Assembly: GCF_007970185.1 (NCBI RefSeq)
Contig: NZ_CP042431.1
Location: forward strand, 1,488,001-1,552,000
Length of the DNA: 64,000 bases
Source: Pseudobacter ginsenosidimutans
Lineage (GTDB): Bacteria > Bacteroidota > Bacteroidia > Chitinophagales > Chitinophagaceae
Direction: 5' to 3'
Below, piece after piece: positions 27,501-37,855 of this stretch. The stretch's first letter is position 1, and every line of letters begins with the position of its first letter. A program made the translations under genes and the position numbers. The notes under the pieces were generated by a model, which saw only the letters and a program-made list of their open reading frames with translations, was not told where the DNA came from and did no database searches.

Positions 27501-28739
27501 TTACTGTTTACTGTAATAACAAAGGGTACAACTGTTGTTCACATCAAAGTATTTGCGGCTGTAGTTGAGTACATCCTCTACGGTTACGGAGAAGTATTTC
27601 TCGCGGTCGCTGTTGAAAAGCGATGCGTCTCCCAGCAGCTCATAGAAAGCGAGATTGTTACAGCGCGTCATCACACTCATATCTTCGAATGCGATGGCAG
27701 ATTCTGTTTTGTTCTTCACCTTGGTAAGCTCTTTTTCGGATATGCCTTCGCGTTTGAGCTTCTCCAGCTCTTCCTCGATGGCGGCTTCTGCATCTTCCAT
27801 CTTCACTCCTTTCACCAGTTTTCCTTCGATGGTGAGCAGGCCCTTGTCAACGGTTCCGAAATGATAGCATTCGATATTGCTGAACAGTTTCTTTTCTTTC
27901 ACCAGGCTTTGGAACAACCTGGAAGATCCGCCACCACCCATTACCTCGGTGATGAGATCGGCCACGTAGTAACCATGGCTGAGGCGGTTATCCATATGGT
28001 ATACCTTGTAAATCGCGTCCAGCGGCACATCAGCATACACAATCTCCCTGCGCGGCGCAGTCTGTACGGGCTCTTCAGGAGTATGCCGCTCCCATTTTTT
28101 ACCGGACGGGATATCGCCGAACCATTTCTCCGTGAGCTCACGCACCTGTGCGGTTTTGATATTCCCGCCCACTACCATGATGGCATTGGAAGGATTGTAA
28201 TGTTCGGCGAAGAAGGCTTTCACATCGGCCAGTGTGGCGTTTTCGATATGCGAGAGCTCCTTTCCGATGGTAAGCCAGCGGTAAGGATGCACTTTGTAAG
28301 CCATTTCGCGGAGCTTGAACCAGACATCGCCGTAAGGCTTATTGATATAATGCTCTTTGAACTCTTCGCTTACTACTTTCCGTTGTACTTCCAGGCTCTT
28401 CTCGTCGAAAGCGAGGGAGAGCATGCGATCACTTTCGAGCCAGAATGCGGTTTCCACATTCTCTGCGGGGAGTTGCACGTAGTAATTGGTGAGATCGTTG
28501 CTGGTATAGGCATTGTTTTCGCCGCCTGCCATCTGGAGGGGCGTTTCATAATCCTCTATATTGATGGAGCCGCCGAACATCAGGTGTTCGAACAGGTGGG
28601 CGAATCCGGTTTTATTGGGGTCTTCATCCCTGGCGCCTACATCGTACATAATATTCACAACAGCCATGGGCGTGGTATGGTCTTCATGCACGATCACGCG
28701 TAAACCATTGGGAAGCGTGAACTTTTCAAATTGTATCAT
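27501..28739 (-). CDS. M16 zinc peptidase, catalytic subunit
   Basis: The start at 28739 (MIQFEKFTLPNGLRVIVHED) is preferred over an in-frame start 16 codons upstream. The 412-residue protein carries HLFEH (HxxEH) with a downstream glutamate in ENVETAFWLESDRM, the zinc site of insulinase-type peptidases. No signal peptide is seen, so it may be cytoplasmic. It is paired with the non-catalytic M16 gene. Confidence 0.9.
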   Translation of the reverse strand: MIQFEKFTLPNGLRVIVHEDHTTPMAVVNIMYDVGARDEDPNKTGFAHLFEHLMFGGSINIEDYETPLQMAGGENNAYTSNDLTNYYVQLPAENVETAFWLESDRMLSLAFDEKSLEVQRKVVSEEFKEHYINKPYGDVWFKLREMAYKVHPYRWLTIGKELSHIENATLADVKAFFAEHYNPSNAIMVVGGNIKTAQVRELTEKWFGDIPSGKKWERHTPEEPVQTAPRREIVYADVPLDAIYKVYHMDNRLSHGYYVADLITEVMGGGGSSRLFQSLVKEKKLFSNIECYHFGTVDKGLLTIEGKLVKGVKMEDAEAAIEEELEKLKREGISEKELTKVKNKTESAIAFEDMSVMTRCNNLAFYELLGDASLFNSDREKYFSVTVEDVLNYSRKYFDVNNSCTLCYYSKQ

Positions 28740-28821
28740 GTGTCTTTTTCCTTTATGCGGACAGCAAATTAACGACACAAAGTACAATTTTGAACCTCCT
28801 ATTGTTCGAAAAGCTTCGATA

Positions 28822-30021
28822 TTACCTTCCGGTAAGGATATTTTTCACTTTGAGGGTGAGTACAACCGGGCCCTGATCGCGCAGTACCAGCACTTTCAGC
28901 TTGTCGCCGGGCGATTGCAGGAGGTTTTTGTAGGCCTGGATATTTTTGGTGAAGTTGTTACCAACAGCCAGTACTATATCCCCGGGCTGGAAGCCGGCCT
29001 GTTCGGCGGGCGATCCCGGCATGATGTCCACGATCTGGATCTCCCCATCCACCAGGTACATGCCTAATCCGGTATAGGAATAATCGAATACATCTTTGAA
29101 ATGGGAATTGGGCGTCATGTATATATCGCGGCGTTCGTAATTGATGATGAGGTTGAAACGCCGGAGAAGATCGTTACCGATCAGTCCGCCCAGGTAGGGG
29201 TAGGATGTAACGTTGAATTCATCTTCGAAAATATAAGTTGGAACATTCCTGAATTTGTAAGGCCCGAGCTTTACCTGTTTGATCACGCCCTGGCGCATGG
29301 GAGCTTTGCCGCCCAGTCCTTCTGCCTGCGTGGCGTACCAGCGGCGTCTTGGTTTGATCAGGGAACTGTCTGCAACAAAATCGGAGCTTAGCAGCAGGCA
29401 CATGCCTGCGCCGGTATCGAAATAGAAACGCGATGCCACATCTCTTGCATCACGTATTTCCGTTTGCATGATGGGAATATTCACCAGCAGGGTCTTGAGC
29501 AAGAATCCACCCTTCGGGTATTTTATGGAGCCTTTGGTGAGTACGTGGATCATCGAGCTGTCGTAATCGATCTTCACAATATAGCGGCTGAGGAAACTGT
29601 AACCGATGATGCCATCGATCTTTTCGCCATAAGCGCTGGTGAGCACCGTATAGTCATTGACGTGAAAATTGAGACTATCCACTCTTAGTCCCGGCAGGTG
29701 CAGGGTTTGATTGTAAACGAATTTCACCTGTCGGATACCTGCAATGCCGCGGATGGTGCGATCGCTCAGCGTTGCGTGGATCTTGAGAGAGTCAACAGTA
29801 GAGGAATCGAGCGAGATGCCTCCGCTACCGGTATCGAGAATGAAATTGAGTGTGTCAGGGTAATGGCCCACTTTCGCTTTCAGAGTGATGATACCGCCCG
29901 TCAGCAGACGGAACGGAAAGCTGGCGATCTCTTCAGCCGGAGGTCCGGAAAAGATCTCCTGTGCCGGAAGTGATGACCTGATAAGGGTTATAAGGAGCAG
30001 AAAAATGGCAAGGCGTCGCAT
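28822..30021 (-). CDS. Secreted retropepsin-like aspartyl protease with PDZ domain
   Basis: The 399-residue protein has a signal peptide (MRRLAIFLLLITLIRSSLPAQ), two aspartyl-protease halves each with a DTG site (FILDTGSGGISLD near 66 and FYFDTGAGMCLL near 203), and a C-terminal PDZ domain (residues about 310-395, ending DIMPGSPAEQAGFQPGDIVLAV). This layout is common in Bacteroidota. It would act in the periplasm or at the surface. It is first of a same-strand run with the M16 pair, 82 bases apart. Confidence 0.9.
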   Translation of the reverse strand: MRRLAIFLLLITLIRSSLPAQEIFSGPPAEEIASFPFRLLTGGIITLKAKVGHYPDTLNFILDTGSGGISLDSSTVDSLKIHATLSDRTIRGIAGIRQVKFVYNQTLHLPGLRVDSLNFHVNDYTVLTSAYGEKIDGIIGYSFLSRYIVKIDYDSSMIHVLTKGSIKYPKGGFLLKTLLVNIPIMQTEIRDARDVASRFYFDTGAGMCLLLSSDFVADSSLIKPRRRWYATQAEGLGGKAPMRQGVIKQVKLGPYKFRNVPTYIFEDEFNVTSYPYLGGLIGNDLLRRFNLIINYERRDIYMTPNSHFKDVFDYSYTGLGMYLVDGEIQIVDIMPGSPAEQAGFQPGDIVLAVGNNFTKNIQAYKNLLQSPGDKLKVLVLRDQGPVVLTLKVKNILTGR

Positions 30022-30196
30022 GCAGCTAGTTTAATACATTTCCCCGGAATGTTCACTGTTTTATCAACGAACAGCAGACTTCAGTGTACATACAACACGC
30101 AAGCCTGTCCTGTGCTTTGACATTCAATAGTAAGTTAATAGATTTTGCGATACAATACCTTACCGATGATATAAAATAAATACGGGGCCGATTGCG

Positions 30197-30204
30197 TATT
30201 TTTG
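30197..30204 (+). promoter_or_regulatory. -7 promoter element for mqnC
   Basis: TATTTTTG matches TAnnTTTG exactly, 16 bases before the mqnC ATG, implying a very short leader. No clear -33 box was found. The rest of 30022-30220 shows no gene. Confidence 0.4.
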
Positions 30205-30220
30205 TGGCTCAATAGTTCCT

Positions 30221-31345
30221 ATGCACCTACAAGATTTGTATCAGAAGGCCCTGAACTTTGAGTTTCTGACCATTGAAGAAGGAATGATGCTGTTTGAAGA
30301 ATCGCCCTTGTCAGAACTGATGTTCGTAGCGGATGAGCTCCGTAAGAAACAGGTGCCGCACGGTAAAGTAACCTGGCAGATAGACCGCAATGTGAATACT
30401 ACCAATGTTTGTATCGCTAATTGCAAATTCTGTAACTTCTATCGCATTCCCGGTCACGCCGAAGCGTATATTACAGATATCGAAACGTATAAAAAGAAGA
30501 TCGAAGAAACCATCAGATGGGGTGGCGACCAGTTGCTGCTGCAGGGTGGGCACCATCCCGGCCTCGGCCTTCAGTTCTATGTTGACCTCTTCAGGCAACT
30601 GAAGCAACTCTATCCCAATATCAAATTGCACACACTCGGACCACCCGAAGTGGCGCATATCACCAAGCTGGAAAAATCCACTCACCGCGAAGTGCTCAGT
30701 GCGCTGAAAGAAGCGGGAATGGACAGCCTTCCCGGCGCTGGTGCAGAGATCCTGGTAGACCGCGTTCGCAGGCTCATCTCCAAAGGAAAATGCGGCGCAC
30801 AGGAATGGCTCGATATCATGGCTGAAGCACATCAGCTGGACATCACCACTTCCGGCACCATGATGTTCGGCCATGTGGAAACTGTTCGTGAAAGATTCGA
30901 GCACCTGGTGAAGATCCGCGAAGTACAATCACGCAAGCCGGAGCATGCCAATGGCTTCCTGGCTTTCATCCCATGGACATTCCAGGATGTTGACACACTG
31001 CTCACCCGCATCAGGGGCGTGCAGAACCTCACCACTCCTGATGAATATATCCGCATGATCGCCATCAGCCGTATCATGCTGCCCAATGTGAAGAATATCC
31101 AGGCCTCCTGGCTGACTGTTGGTAAGAAAACCGCGCAGATCTGCCTGCATGCCGGCGCCAACGACTTCGGCAGCATCATGCTGGAGGAGAATGTAGTGAG
31201 CGCAGCGGGTGCCCCTCACCGTTTCACGTACAGGAGCATCCAGGATGCCATTGCGGAAGCAGGCTTCACACCACAGTTGCGCACCCAGAAATACCAGTTC
31301 AGGGAAATGCCGGCCGTGATAGAAGAACAGGTGATCAATTACTAA
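30221..31345 (+). CDS. mqnC: Cyclic dehypoxanthine futalosine synthase (menaquinone)
   Basis: The 374-residue radical SAM enzyme has the 4Fe-4S motif CIANCKFC with cysteines at 64, 68 and 71, followed by NFYRIPGH and the QGGHHPGLG motif. MqnC cyclises dehypoxanthine futalosine in the futalosine route to menaquinone. This fits the alternative complex III at the left of the window, which oxidises menaquinol. The gene stands alone; other mqn genes are not in the window. Confidence 0.95.
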   Translation: MHLQDLYQKALNFEFLTIEEGMMLFEESPLSELMFVADELRKKQVPHGKVTWQIDRNVNTTNVCIANCKFCNFYRIPGHAEAYITDIETYKKKIEETIRWGGDQLLLQGGHHPGLGLQFYVDLFRQLKQLYPNIKLHTLGPPEVAHITKLEKSTHREVLSALKEAGMDSLPGAGAEILVDRVRRLISKGKCGAQEWLDIMAEAHQLDITTSGTMMFGHVETVRERFEHLVKIREVQSRKPEHANGFLAFIPWTFQDVDTLLTRIRGVQNLTTPDEYIRMIAISRIMLPNVKNIQASWLTVGKKTAQICLHAGANDFGSIMLEENVVSAAGAPHRFTYRSIQDAIAEAGFTPQLRTQKYQFREMPAVIEEQVINY

Positions 31346-31358
31346 ATTACACCAGGTG

Positions 31359-31391
31359 ATGCAGTCGCTCGCCTCTCGCAAGTGGCTGCAT
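31359..31391 (+). other. Hairpin after mqnC, weak terminator candidate
   Basis: ATGCAGTCGCTCGC can pair with GCAAGTGGCTGCAT over 13 of 14 positions with two G-U pairs. No U tract follows. Confidence 0.3.
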
Positions 31392-31454
31392 GATTCTGAA
31401 TAAACTCACTTCCGGTTAAGGCTCGTGTTTGGTTGCACATAAACCATAACGCTT

Positions 31455-34400
31455 ATGTCAACACGCTTGCCCATTTCACCCACCCGTAAACCGCTGCGTG
31501 TTGGACTGGCCATACTGGCCGTCCTGATGCTCTGCATCTTTCTATGGAAAATGATCTTCGACCCTCCCTCTCATGGCTATGTATACCTGCTATGGCTGCT
31601 GGGAGCGCTGTGCTGCCTTATCATCATCATGCTCGATCTTTTTGTTGCCGCCCGCAATCAACTGATCGCAAAAGCACTCCAGGAAAAAGACCTCAATTCG
31701 CTCTCCTATGCCCTCAACTTCGGCTGGATGGGAAGCTGGAAACTCAATCTGCTCAGCAGTGAAGTAACCCTCAGCAAAGAATTCATGAGCCTGCTGGGGG
31801 AAGAGCCCAAAGAAACCAGTATGGTCTTCTCCACTTATATGCAGCGCTTTGTTCCGCCAGACACACATGGCAAGCTCAAGGAAATGCTCATCCTGGCCAT
31901 GGAGAACCGCCACAATCCTGATTTTGAAGCCAGCTTCGACCATCCCATCCGGAGAAGGAATGGCAGCATCGCACATATCTTCGTCCGGGCCAGGATCATG
32001 AACGAGAACGAAGGATTCGGTATCGCCAGGGATATCACAGATCTCAAGAATGCCGAAACAGAACTGGCCCTCAAAGAAAAAAGATTCCGCCTCCTGGCAG
32101 AATATTCAGACGATATCATCTCCGAACACAGGCCCAACAGCGAATTCGTATATATCTCCCCGTCAGTGAAGAAGATTCTTGGTTATGCACCGGAAGAGAT
32201 CGAAGGACGCAGCGTACTGGAATTCCTGCACCCGGAAGACATTCACAAATTTGCACCCACCAGTCAGTACGTGGACGCATTCAATAGCCGGGACAATCTC
32301 ATCGTCCGCTATCGCATGCGCACCAGGCAGGGAACTTACACCTGGCTGGAAAGCATCGTAAAACCCATCAAAGAGAATGGAAAGGTTACCGGCGTGATCT
32401 CTACCTCCCGCGATATCACGGATCGAAAGAAATATGAGGACGAAGTGAAACAGAACAAGGAACTGCTCCGCACTGTGATCGATTCAACACCTGACTGGAT
32501 CTTTATCAAAGACAATGATTTCAAATTCCGCCTCGTGAACCAGGGCTTCGCCAATGCCCTGAACAAACTGCCTGAAGATTTTATCGGTAAGACCGATATC
32601 GAAGTTGGCTTCCCCGAAGAAGCAGTGATGGGCAACAAGGAAAAAGGTATTCACGGATTCCATGAAGATGATGCACAGGTGCTGCAAACCGGTAAGAGCA
32701 AAATGGTGATCGAAGAATCCTATATACTCAATGGCAGGCGCATCACCATGAGTGTAGTGAAAGTGCCCGTACTGGACGCAGACAAGAAAAGAGTCACCGG
32801 TATCCTGGGCTATGCACATGATATTTCCGAGCTCAAGGAAGCCAGTGAAAAATTATTACAGGACGAGAAACTGCGCCGCTCCCTGGCTTCCGCCTCTCAC
32901 CTGCTTCTCAGAAATGCCAACCTGGAAGCAGCGCTGGGAGATGCGATGAAAAGACTGGGCGAAGATCTCCTTGTAGACCATGTGGAAGTATTCACAAATG
33001 AACAGCAACGTGAGACGAATGAATGGAGATGTACCCGCCTGCTTACCTGGAAAAGAAATATGGATGATGTGATCCAGCATCGTAATCCTGCCGAATCCAC
33101 TACACTCTACCCGGACTCTCCTGTATTCATCGCCTTACAAAATAGAAAAGTGTATCATGGCAACGTGTCTAATATTGTGAGCGAACGTATCAGGGAATAC
33201 TATCGCTCTGAAGGCGTGCAGACCATTGCCGTGATCCCCATCTTCAATCAGCAGTTCTTCTGGGGCTTTGCAGTATTCAGGAATAACCAGATGAAGAAAA
33301 CCTGGAGCGATGCCGAGATTTCTGCGCTGGAGTTCTTCAGCACTACCCTAACGGCAGCGGTTGAACGCAAACAGATGGAGCAGGAACTGATCGAAGCCAG
33401 GAACCTGGCAGAATCGGCCAGCCTGGCCAAAAGTAATTTCATGGCCAATATGAGCCATGAATTGCGGACACCCATGAATGGCATTATTGGCTTTACAGAC
33501 CTGGTGCTTACCACCAATCTGCAAACTGTCCAGTACGAATATCTTTCCAACGTAAAAAAATCGGCCTACGGTCTGCTGGAGATCATCAACGATATCCTGG
33601 AATTCTCGCGCATCGAAGCAGGCAAGCTGCAGATAGACCATGTACAATTCCCGCTGGATACACTGGTGCAGGAATCTGTAGACATTCTCACGGTGAAAGC
33701 CTACGAGAAACATCTTGAAGTGATCTGTCATATCGATCCAGACCTGCCTTCACAATTCATGGGTGATCCCACCCGTATCAGGCAGATCCTGGTGAACCTG
33801 CTGGGCAATGCCATCAAATTCACTCCGGCAGGTGAGATCTTTATCTCTGTAATTGTGGGAAGAGGCATCCACCTTGAAAATGAAAAAAGGATCATGGATG
33901 TTGTTCTCTCAGTACAGGATACTGGCATCGGCATTTCGCCGCAACAACTGGCCCGCATCTTCGACAGCTTCACGCAGGCGGATGTGGCTACCACCCGCAA
34001 CTACGGCGGCACAGGGCTCGGCCTCACCATTTCCAAAAGCCTTGCTGAAATGATGGGAGGCGCTATCACTGTTGCCAGCGAACTGGGCAAAGGCAGCACT
34101 TTCAGTCTCACGCTTCCGATGGAAGTAGCAGATGAGGTCCCCCATTCGGCGGGAGAAGAAAAACCACCGCTTCGCAAAGTGCTTGTAATAGATGATAACA
34201 GCACCAATCGCTGGCTGCTGCAGGAGATACTTCGCCATTTCAATATCAGTTGTGAAACAGCCGCCGGTCCCCGGGAAGCACTCGAAGTGCTGGATCGCGT
34301 GCAACAGAACAATGAACCGCTGGACCTCATCATCACAGACCACCACATGCCCGAAATGAACGGCATTCAGCTGGTCCAGGAAATGCGCAAACGATTGGTA

Positions 34401-34979
34401 GAACCAGCTCAGCCCACGATACTCATGCTGTCGAGCATCGAAAAGAATGAACACCAGGAAGAGGCTGCAGCGCTGGGCATCCATCGCTTCCTCACCAAAC
34501 CGGTGAAGATGCATGAACTCCACGAACTGCTCTGCTCTATTTTCGATACCACGCAGGAAAGGACAACGCCTGTAGTGAAAAAAGAAAAGAATTTACAAAC
34601 AGGCAATGGTGCATCCATCCTGGTTGTGGAAGACGAGCCGGTGAATATGATGCTGATCACGGAGATCCTAGGCAGGATGGGCTTTAAAGTTTTGCAGGCC
34701 AGCAATGGAAGGGAAGCCATCAACCTGTTGCAGCAAACAAGCCCGGCGCTGATCTTCATGGATGTGAACATGCCGGAAATGGATGGTTATGCTACTACCA
34801 GACATATCCGCAGTGTTCCGGGGCCCAATCAGCACGTGCCCATCATCGCCCTCACCGCTGACGCCATGGAAGGCGATAAAGAGAATTGTCTCCGCAACGG
34901 CATGGATGATTACCTGGCCAAGCCATTCCAGATCGAAGAACTGGTGGAAATGTTAAAAAGCAGGGAGTTGCTGAGTTGA
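31455..34979 (+). CDS. Hybrid histidine kinase: 2TM-PAS3-GAF-HK-REC2
   Basis: The 1174-residue protein has two transmembrane helices (about 15-35, 42-62), three PAS domains (about 85-205, 210-330, 335-460), a GAF-like domain (about 480-645), a HisKA domain ([14 protein letters not shown], phosphorylated His), a HATPase domain ([13 protein letters not shown]) and two receiver domains ([13 protein letters not shown] and [13 protein letters not shown] aspartates). No DNA-binding output is present, so phosphate must pass to another protein. The signal is unknown; the PAS and GAF domains suggest redox, light or small-ligand sensing. Confidence 0.93.
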   Translation: MSTRLPISPTRKPLRVGLAILAVLMLCIFLWKMIFDPPSHGYVYLLWLLGALCCLIIIMLDLFVAARNQLIAKALQEKDLNSLSYALNFGWMGSWKLNLLSSEVTLSKEFMSLLGEEPKETSMVFSTYMQRFVPPDTHGKLKEMLILAMENRHNPDFEASFDHPIRRRNGSIAHIFVRARIMNENEGFGIARDITDLKNAETELALKEKRFRLLAEYSDDIISEHRPNSEFVYISPSVKKILGYAPEEIEGRSVLEFLHPEDIHKFAPTSQYVDAFNSRDNLIVRYRMRTRQGTYTWLESIVKPIKENGKVTGVISTSRDITDRKKYEDEVKQNKELLRTVIDSTPDWIFIKDNDFKFRLVNQGFANALNKLPEDFIGKTDIEVGFPEEAVMGNKEKGIHGFHEDDAQVLQTGKSKMVIEESYILNGRRITMSVVKVPVLDADKKRVTGILGYAHDISELKEASEKLLQDEKLRRSLASASHLLLRNANLEAALGDAMKRLGEDLLVDHVEVFTNEQQRETNEWRCTRLLTWKRNMDDVIQHRNPAESTTLYPDSPVFIALQNRKVYHGNVSNIVSERIREYYRSEGVQTIAVIPIFNQQFFWGFAVFRNNQMKKTWSDAEISALEFFSTTLTAAVERKQMEQELIEARNLAESASLAKSNFMANMSHELRTPMNGIIGFTDLVLTTNLQTVQYEYLSNVKKSAYGLLEIINDILEFSRIEAGKLQIDHVQFPLDTLVQESVDILTVKAYEKHLEVICHIDPDLPSQFMGDPTRIRQILVNLLGNAIKFTPAGEIFISVIVGRGIHLENEKRIMDVVLSVQDTGIGISPQQLARIFDSFTQADVATTRNYGGTGLGLTISKSLAEMMGGAITVASELGKGSTFSLTLPMEVADEVPHSAGEEKPPLRKVLVIDDNSTNRWLLQEILRHFNISCETAAGPREALEVLDRVQQNNEPLDLIITDHHMPEMNGIQLVQEMRKRLVEPAQPTILMLSSIEKNEHQEEAAALGIHRFLTKPVKMHELHELLCSIFDTTQERTTPVVKKEKNLQTGNGASILVVEDEPVNMMLITEILGRMGFKVLQASNGREAINLLQQTSPALIFMDVNMPEMDGYATTRHIRSVPGPNQHVPIIALTADAMEGDKENCLRNGMDDYLAKPFQIEELVEMLKSRELLS

Positions 34980-35047
34980 GGAGACGGCGGAAGAGACCGA
35001 TACAACGTCAGGCATACAAATTGCGTCTTATCACGAAAAGATTCAGC

Positions 35048-35335
35048 ATGAACCGACCTGGTCAGCCTTCCTTGGCCATCTGTTTGCTAATGGATTTGAT
35101 TGGCTACATGAGCTATGCCGTCCCCGGCCTCGGAGAATTTGCGGACATTATCTGGGCTCCCATCTCAGCCTTTATTTTCTTCAGGTTATTCGGCGGTTGG
35201 AAAGGCGCTTTCGGCGGGCTTTTCAATTTCATCGAAGAGCTGATGCCCGGACTGGATTTCATACCGAGCTTTACCCTGATGTATTTCTGGCAGAGATCTA
35301 GCCGCCCACTGCAAACCGGTATCCAACGCCCTTGA
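35048..35335 (+). CDS. Small hydrophobic membrane protein, unknown
   Basis: The ATG at 35048 gives 95 residues (MNRPGQPSLAICLLMDLIGY). A longer frame begins at a TTG overlapping the kinase stop as TTGA (34976), but its 24 extra residues are basic and look non-coding. Two hydrophobic stretches and the GGWKGAFGGLFNFIEELMPGLDFIPSFTLMY segment are conserved-looking in Bacteroidota small proteins. The 3' end overlaps the convergent response-regulator gene by 38 bases. Function unknown. Confidence 0.7.
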   Translation: MNRPGQPSLAICLLMDLIGYMSYAVPGLGEFADIIWAPISAFIFFRLFGGWKGAFGGLFNFIEELMPGLDFIPSFTLMYFWQRSSRPLQTGIQRP

Positions 35336-35990
35336 TAGTGATGATGCTCAGCCGCTCATCTTCGCGCAGGTAACTGCGCAGTTTGGTGATGTATACATCC
35401 AGGTTCCTGGAATTGAAGAAAGAATCGTTTCCCCAAAGGAGATTCAGTATTTCCTTGCGATCGATGATGCGGTCCCGGTGTGCATACAACAAACGAAGCA
35501 ATTCGCTTTCGCGGAAGCTTAGCTTACGTTCATCCATACCCGAACTCAGGGTCTGCCGGACGAAATGAAAACTGTACTTTCCGATATTCACTACTTCTAT
35601 CGCTTCTTCATTTCCTTTCACGGACTTCTTTCTGAGCACATTTTCTATTCGAACGATCAGTTCTTCCATACTGAAAGGCTTACGGATATAATCATTACCG
35701 CCAACAGAGAAACCTTTCACCAGGTCAGTGGTCTGTGTTTTGGCTGTGAGGAAGATGATGGGGATATTTTCATTGAACTGCCTGATCTCTGCGGCAAGCG
35801 TAAAGCCATCCACGCCGGGCAGCATCACATCCAGCACGCATACATCGGGATTGCACTGGCGGAATTGTTCTACTACCTGCGCGCCATCGCTTTCCATGAT
35901 CACATGGTAACCTCTGCTCTCCAGGCTTTCCTTTACGATCTTGCCCAGGAACAATTCATCTTCTACATACAGGATAGTGCCGGAACTCAT
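35298..35990 (-). CDS. OmpR-family response regulator
   Basis: The 230-residue protein has a receiver domain (ILYVEDELF acidic pocket, phospho-Asp in CVLDVMLPGVDG, Lys in DYIRKPFS) and an OmpR/PhoB winged helix (RESELLRLLYAHRDRII to TIKGVGYRF). It overlaps the sensor kinase gene by 4 bases (ATGA), so the two form one two-component unit of the RprXY kind found in Bacteroidota. Confidence 0.93.
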   Translation of the reverse strand: MSSGTILYVEDELFLGKIVKESLESRGYHVIMESDGAQVVEQFRQCNPDVCVLDVMLPGVDGFTLAAEIRQFNENIPIIFLTAKTQTTDLVKGFSVGGNDYIRKPFSMEELIVRIENVLRKKSVKGNEEAIEVVNIGKYSFHFVRQTLSSGMDERKLSFRESELLRLLYAHRDRIIDRKEILNLLWGNDSFFNSRNLDVYITKLRSYLREDERLSIITIKGVGYRFAVGG

Positions 35991-37726
35991 ATGGGGTCGG
36001 GTAATTGAATGATGAAACTGCTGCCCTGACCGGGCTCGCTCAATACTTCTATCTTTCCCTTGTGCCGTTCCACTACATAAGCCACATAGCTCAGACCGAG
36101 CCCATATCCCTTCACATTGTGTGTATCGCCGGAAGGCACACGGAAAAATTTATCGAATACTTTTTTACGGTAAGCAGCGGGAATGCCAATGCCATTATCG
36201 GAAACCGTGAACTGTAATCCGGATTCATTTCGACTAATGCTCACCGTTATTACAGGATTTTCTTTACCATACTTCAGCGCATTGTCCAGCAGGTTGAAGA
36301 TCACGCTGGTGATGTGCAGGCGATCCGCTTCAATGCTGAGATCTTCTCCATCTGCCTGTAAATGCACATCAGCTTTGACTTTCTCGAATTGGAGCCGCAA
36401 GCTGGAAATCACTTCTTCTGTCAACAACCTGAGATCGAATCTTTCCTTCTTCAGTTCCACCTGATGTTTTTCAAACATGGAGAGACGCAGGACTTTATCT
36501 ACCAGCAATGAAAGCCTTTGCAGTTCACTGTTGGAGATATCCAGGTATTCTTCGGTTCGGCGTGGATCGTCCATGGCATGAAAACTTTTCAATGCTTCGA
36601 TAGCCACACTTACTGTAGCAATGGGTGTTTTCAATTCATGCGTGATATTGCTGATGAGATCGTTCTTGAACTGGGTTAGTCTTCGCTGCTTCATCATGTT
36701 ACGATAGAGCAACACGAAGGTGAAACTGGTTAGAGCAATGAGGAGCAACGACAATCCTATTTGAGGCGATAATTTCCTGGTGATATATTGAAAACTGTTC
36801 AGCAGATGGTACCGGAGAAAATAGGTGCTGCTGTAGCCCATCATCAGTTCATTGGTGCGTGTGGGATCGATGATTGTATTGGGTGCATAATAGCTCAACG
36901 AATCTTTTTCGATGGAGAAATCCAGTATCATTGACTCTTTGAGCAATGCCTCGCGGAAGCGTTTGCCCAGCTCATCCAGGCTAAGTGTATCTGAAATTGA
37001 ATCCGCTCTTTGTAAAAGGCTTTGAAAACTGCCGTCTTCCATTAGTCGCGATAATACCATGTATTCAAGAACAGTATCTTTTCCGTTAGTCCTTAGATTC
37101 ATTTTTGCCGGCATCGCTCCTTTGGCTATGCCAGTCACTACCCGCGCTGGTTCACTGGTTTTAATATCAATTGAACTGATCCTGCCTTTCATTTTTTCCA
37201 CGGGCGCTAATCTGAGTGATGCATCAGAATTGTTGTTGATAGTGATAGTAACTCCTGAATCTGTTCTTGTTTCCCTGACGCGGGAAAATGCAGCTCTCCT
37301 TTGAAAATCAATAGCCCTTATCTGGTCCGTTTTGATTGAATCCAGCGGCATGCTCCTTTGAAAACCTGAATGGGAATCGGCAGAAGCAGGAAAAGCGTTG
37401 ATGAAGATCCTGTCTCCGGAACCGGACAATGAACTTTCCGCCGTGTCCCGTAGCCTGCGCATTGGAAAAATAGTTTTGCTTGGAAGAACCTTTGTACCGG
37501 CATGCGATGGGCGGGTTGAGGTCCAGATGGTGAAACTGGTATCCTCCTGCAGTTTATCCGCCTGCATCTTGTAGGCCACATTGCGAAAGATAGCAGCACT
37601 GCGGATCTGGAGCGTCTTTTCTTCTTCCTCATAATTCTTGTACATCCAGTAAGACTGGAAGGCAATGATCGCCAGGATGGCCATCACCATCAGAATTGCG
37701 GGAATATTGATACGCTTGCCGGTCAT
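35987..37726 (-). CDS. Sensor histidine kinase, partner of adjacent regulator
   Basis: Start chosen at 37726 (MTGKRINIPAILMVMAILAI); an ATG 8 codons upstream (37750) is also open, but a promoter-like TACATTTG lies between the two. The 579-residue protein has a membrane helix at about 8-28, a large periplasmic domain of about 290 residues, a second helix near 325-345, a HisKA domain (NITHELKTPIATVSVAI) and a HATPase (VSDNGIGIPAAYR, GYGLGLSYV). The periplasmic domain resembles no family I know. The GLPGLI gene lies divergently 130 bases away and may be a target. Confidence 0.92.
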   Translation of the reverse strand: MTGKRINIPAILMVMAILAIIAFQSYWMYKNYEEEEKTLQIRSAAIFRNVAYKMQADKLQEDTSFTIWTSTRPSHAGTKVLPSKTIFPMRRLRDTAESSLSGSGDRIFINAFPASADSHSGFQRSMPLDSIKTDQIRAIDFQRRAAFSRVRETRTDSGVTITINNNSDASLRLAPVEKMKGRISSIDIKTSEPARVVTGIAKGAMPAKMNLRTNGKDTVLEYMVLSRLMEDGSFQSLLQRADSISDTLSLDELGKRFREALLKESMILDFSIEKDSLSYYAPNTIIDPTRTNELMMGYSSTYFLRYHLLNSFQYITRKLSPQIGLSLLLIALTSFTFVLLYRNMMKQRRLTQFKNDLISNITHELKTPIATVSVAIEALKSFHAMDDPRRTEEYLDISNSELQRLSLLVDKVLRLSMFEKHQVELKKERFDLRLLTEEVISSLRLQFEKVKADVHLQADGEDLSIEADRLHITSVIFNLLDNALKYGKENPVITVSISRNESGLQFTVSDNGIGIPAAYRKKVFDKFFRVPSGDTHNVKGYGLGLSYVAYVVERHKGKIEVLSEPGQGSSFIIQLPDPI

Positions 37727-37732
37727 GTTGCA

Positions 37733-37740
37733 CAAATGTA
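37733..37740 (-). promoter_or_regulatory. -7 promoter element for the sensor kinase
   Basis: TACATTTG on the minus strand matches TAnnTTTG. Its position puts transcription start within a few bases of the ATG at 37726, so the message would be nearly leaderless. No -33 box is clear. Confidence 0.35.
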
Positions 37741-37827
37741 AAGTTTCCATTTATCCGCAGGGAAAAGCATTAACCTTAATTAACATTAAACCCATCATCA
37801 TTAACCTGAAAGCGAAAACCCATACGA

Positions 37828-37835
37828 TAGCTTTG
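37828..37835 (+). promoter_or_regulatory. -7 promoter element for the GLPGLI gene
   Basis: TAGCTTTG matches TAnnTTTG exactly, 20 bases before the ATG at 37856. It is divergent from the sensor kinase promoter. Confidence 0.4.
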
Positions 37836-37855
37836 ATGGAACAAACAGACATCAC

